64,000 bases of DNA from Neurospora tetraspora (taxonomy: Eukaryota; Ascomycota; Sordariomycetes; Sordariales; Sordariaceae), in contig NW_026944393.1 of the NCBI RefSeq assembly GCF_033439725.1, positions 62,001 through 126,000 of the forward strand. The letters are read 5' to 3'. The notes under the pieces are model-generated. The model saw only the letters and a list, made by a program, of their open reading frames with translations, had not been told where the DNA came from and did no database searches. Shown in pieces: positions 60,524 to 64,000 of this stretch; position 1 is the stretch's first letter, and each line of letters starts with the position of its first letter. The position numbers were made by a program, and so were the translations under genes.

Positions 60524-63500
60524 ATTATTGTGAGATGGCGAAGGGGTCCGGTTGAGAGGGCCGGTTGAGAGGGCCGGTCCGTGGACGACCTACCTACGTA
60601 CGGATATTCAGCACCGGCAGCACTGCATTTCCTGAACGCTGAACCACCCACAATTACTGGAAACCCTGCCTATCAAGATCAGACGAACATAAATCCGACA
60701 GATTTACTCAGTCGGTGGTCGGTGACAGACCACAGACCACTGATCTCTCCCCGGCCTCTCACTGGTCCGTACCTGACAGTCTGCCAGTCCGCCTAGGTAT
60801 GTAGCATTTCGAACGATGTGAAACCCACCCGGCAATGAGATCGATACACGTCGACAAGCCCTTTTGACCGCGAACCGGATATATTGGTGGAGACCGGTTG
60901 TGTCCGGTCTGCGTGCGGTGGTGGTGCACTCGCCGGTCTGGGCAGGCGGTCGAGACGAGACGAGACGTAAGACGCAAAGAGGCAAGTGTCCGAACATGTG
61001 TTCATGCGGCGAATTCTTGGATCATGGATTTCCTGACCCTGATGCTGGATTAGTGGACGGATGGACGAATGGATAGATCGATCAAATGGACGGATGGGGG
61101 TCCCGGATTAGACTGCCTGGCTGCTATTCGTTCGATGAAGTCCTGAAACGAGTCTATTCACATTGTTAGTGGCTGGAGAAACTGTTTACTCATCCGGGCT
61201 TACGACGAATCTGGTCTGGTAGGATGGATTGATTGATCTTGAGGAAAACGGATTGGATGATGTGATCAACTGTCGTCTGAGGTGCGGGTTTCTTTATCCG
61301 TCGGTGTCTGGCCAGATCTGTTCGCCTCCAGAATGTTGAGACCCCGTTGATGTTCAGGGCCTGTTCAGGGACCAAGAGTGTCTAGAGTCGGACGTGGTGG
61401 ACACTCTTTTCGTAAGAACGATTCATCATTCGAGGGAGAAGTAGCCGGACGGAGACTGGACTATTGGCACGACGAGTGGACTGGGCAGGAGAGTGGAGTT
61501 GAGTATCAGTGGTCGTCGACCGACAAAAAGACGACTACCGACTGGTTCGTGGGGCCCAGTGCTGTTATCTTATACCGCTCTTCTGCAGGCTGCACCGGGA
61601 GACGGGGAAAGCTTGATAATCCAGCGAACTTCACGACTCTCCAAAACGCGCTACAGAGCCTACAGATGCTGGTCGGAGTATTTTGGTTCGCTTGTCCGCG
61701 TCTGTTTCGCATTTTGGAGATGTCTTGGCATGAGGGTTTTGAGCCTCTTACCTTGAGGCTATAAGTGGAGTACTGGTTCGTGCCACGTCCACGATGGGCC
61801 CTTTTCCTAAATAGGTGATTCCTACAGAAGTGCGGTCTGCACACCGAAAAGGTCGATGTATTCTCAGGTTTCTATAAGTACTGCCCCTCGCGCTGAAGTC
61901 TCGCCGGGCTGAATTTCATGAGGGTTGGTGATTGGAGTTCGCTCTCCCAATTCATTGACAGCAGCAGTGCAGATACACCTCACCTCGAGTTACAGTTCAA
62001 GTGGATAGCGCGTCATGAAAAAAAAAGGTCAAGTGAAGTCGTGTCAACATGTCGTGGACTGGATCTTCAAAGCCTCTGTGGCGTACCGCAGAGCGCAGGT
62101 TGTAAGTCGCATCTTGGCAACGTTAGGCCAGGAACCCGGTGTGAGGTTGAAGAAATACGTGCCTGGATCGCGCCCAAGATGGAGCAATTCGGGCCCTAGG
62201 ACTCTGCCTGGGCAGCCGTTCGGCATTCCAGACTCTTCTCTGACGACCCTTTCCCACATGGCACCGGCCGGGATGGAAGGGGACCGGACCACGGTGCTTG
62301 AGTGGTGAGAGACGGCGAACGGGCGCCGGTGTTGATGAGAGTTCGGATTGGCTACCACGCCACCACACAGACGGGTGAGTTGAACGTTGTGAGTGTTCGA
62401 TCTCCAGACTTTGAAACTCTGAAACAGCCTGAGCCTCCTCCTCAGTCCCCGGTTTGCCCGGGCCTCATCTTTGCCTCTTCGCTTGCCTGATCGCTTGCCT
62501 TCTCCAGAGACGGGACGGCACGCTGTGAGAGGTTTTCTTTTTCTCATCCTCCTTGTCCTTGTCCTATCCCTGACCTTGATTTTTGGCATCGCGTCGATTC
62601 GGTAAGAATCAGGCCTCAACGAACAAGTGTGACAAGAAGCGATCAGGACACAAACTGCGCCCCATGCCCCATCAACCCCCACCGTAACACCGTCGGTCTT
62701 GGGTCAGAGGGTCAGTGATGAGGACGATGATTGCTTGTGCCGCTGCAGGCCGTGTTGTGCGACCTTTTTGCCCAAGTTTTGACCAAGGTAAAAACGATGT
62801 AGACCGACACAGCGACTCAGCGACGCATAGCGGGAAACCCGAGTCTCGGGATGGTGATGATCAGCCAAACGGAAAGTCGTTGGAGTTGAGGTGACCTTGT
62901 CGAGCTTGTTTGTTGCGGGGATCCTTTACCCCAGGGTTTCACCGTTTCAGGGGCAAGGGCATGGGCATGTCTAGCCCAACCTGAGTCCCTGTTCCTGGCC
63001 CAGTCTCGCAGGGAGCGACAAGAGAAAAGTCGGGGATGGAATGCTTGATTGCCCCATTCGATAGCTGCTTGGCCCCCATCATTCCAGACGATCTCTGGAG
63101 GTGAAAGAAACTAGAAAAAAAAAGTGGTGAGGTGATATTGACATGTACAAAAGTGTGGCCCCCGCGTTCAATATGAAGTGCAAACGGATCTCTCTTTCTT
63201 CAAACACTGAAGCAGGTGATGGATCATTTGGAGGGTTCTGGGCTTGCTTCTGCTGCTGTGCAAAGGGGATACTGGGCCGGACGCCATGCAGCCCTGACAT
63301 TCCTGTGATCCGAGAGGCCATTCCCGCCGTTTCCATGTGGTTTGAGCATTAACCTCGAGCAGAGTTTGTCACAGCAGTCGCCGTGGCTAGAGACCCGGCA
63401 TCTCTGGAAGACTGCGCCGGCAGGAGGCGGTCTTGTTGTCTGTTAGAGGGGGGTGGTTACAGAGAGCTGTGGTGGTTGAAGGGATGAGGGCTCCAATCAG

Positions 63501-63524
63501 ATGCAAATGGAGGTTGACCACGTC
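60524..63524. other. Gene-poor region, no supported gene
   Basis: The composition is normal. A tandem pair 'gagagggccggtt' lies near 60,553-60,578, and short 'ggacggat' repeats lie at about 61,057-61,097. Open frames up to 212 codons overlap on both strands and show no domain. Confidence 0.4.
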
Positions 63525-63600
63525 GGCCGACCGGGGCTTGAAACCCAACTGATGCCCAACACGTCGCTTGCTTCCCACTTAGACCACTCTAGCGCCAACC
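63525..63600 (-). other. tRNA-like sequence (possible tRNA relic)
   Basis: On the minus strand these 76 bases begin ggttggc and end gtcggcc, which pair over seven positions allowing G-U. A four-base D-like stem (taga/tcta) follows. A sequence 'gtttcaagccc' matches the RNA polymerase III B box at 10 of 11 positions at the right distance from the end. No proper anticodon stem can be drawn, and the T stem is poor. It is at best a degenerate tRNA or tRNA-derived repeat, and may be chance. Confidence 0.25.
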
Positions 63601-64000
63601 AATGAGGGTCCACCATTGGCTAGACACACATCCCGAAAGAGACATTGTGACCCAGACAGACCAGACAACCCAGAGAGCTTTGCAAGAGGTAGAGAGCCGC
63701 TGACGTCCCTCTTCCCGGTTTCTTGGACATGGAAAAGCCGTCACAGGCCCATCACGGTTGGACAAGATGTGTGCACGATCCAGTACCAGGCGAGCCAGTG
63801 AGCCAGGCAAACGACTCGATTTCCAGCTTCGGGCACCAGCCATCAGGCCGGTCAGATGGTGGAAGCCTCACGCCTTGAGCTGTAGAACCAGTTACAGAAT
63901 TCTTCCATGGATGTACCACGGAAAGCCGCAACTGAAGAAAGAAGAGATTTTCCGTTGGGCTGTTCGCTTTGGGATGAGGCGGACTTTGGCACATCTCTTT
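63601..64000. other. Right-hand edge of the window, no supported gene
   Basis: Overlapping open frames of about 60 to 84 codons are present on both strands with no recognisable domain. Confidence 0.35.

Noticed and set aside
61730-61800. A possible tRNA suggested by a hairpin and a 'ggctcaaaacc' B-box-like word
   Set aside because: The B-box-like word lies too close to any A-box-like word, and no acceptor or anticodon stem can be drawn.
62044-62682. A 212-codon minus-strand open frame
   Set aside because: It is rich in Arg, Ser and Pro in a way typical of antisense or non-coding GC-balanced DNA, with no domain and with open frames overlapping it on the other strand.

Overview
The window looks like nuclear DNA of a filamentous ascomycete, most likely a sordariomycete. 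The evidence is short GT..AG introns (55 to 129 nt), a Zn2Cys6 regulator with a fungal-type C-terminal region, a LaeA-type methyltransferase, a Pho85-type cyclin, an intron-bearing tRNA-Pro, and a long AT-rich block with the C-to-T/G-to-A decay typical of repeat-induced point mutation (RIP). No species is assigned.

Positions 1 to about 26,430 are a block of nested, RIP-decayed repeats. Recognisable fossils are a minus-strand Ty1/Copia-like element at the left edge, a second minus-strand Copia-like fragment at about 15.0-18.08 kb, and a plus-strand Ty3/Gypsy chromovirus-like element at 18,086-25,632 with 264-bp LTRs. Set into this block are pieces that escaped RIP: a 942-960 bp minisatellite-rich island (about 5.49-6.45 kb), an 812-bp element with long terminal inverted repeats and an exact 8-bp target duplication (9,344-10,155), a CCGGA-rich patch near 14.5-14.9 kb, and the cores of the Gypsy LTRs. 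The stretches 6.45-9.3 kb and 10.16-14.5 kb are repeat-like but could not be assigned to a family.

The block ends just before an intron-containing tRNA-Pro(AGG) gene at 26,439. From there to about 43 kb the DNA is GC-balanced and carries a run of genes: a broken FAD-linked oxidoreductase (-), a signal-peptide protein ending in KDEL (+), a DHA2-type MFS transporter (-), a Zn2Cys6 transcription factor (+), a charged low-complexity protein (-), a 90-residue protein (-), a thioredoxin (-), a SnoaL/NTF2-like protein (-) and a LaeA-like methyltransferase (-). The oxidoreductase, transporter, regulator, SnoaL-like and methyltransferase genes are types often seen in fungal secondary-metabolite clusters, but no backbone enzyme is present, so this is at most an edge or a relic.

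From 43.07 to 54.57 kb there is an 11.5-kb stretch with no gene I can support. It ends at a 783-residue Pho85-type cyclin gene (+), whose regulatory region it may be. Beyond 56.9 kb the window is again gene-poor, with one plausible 116-residue hypothetical gene at 60.17 kb and a 76-nt tRNA-like sequence at 63.5 kb.
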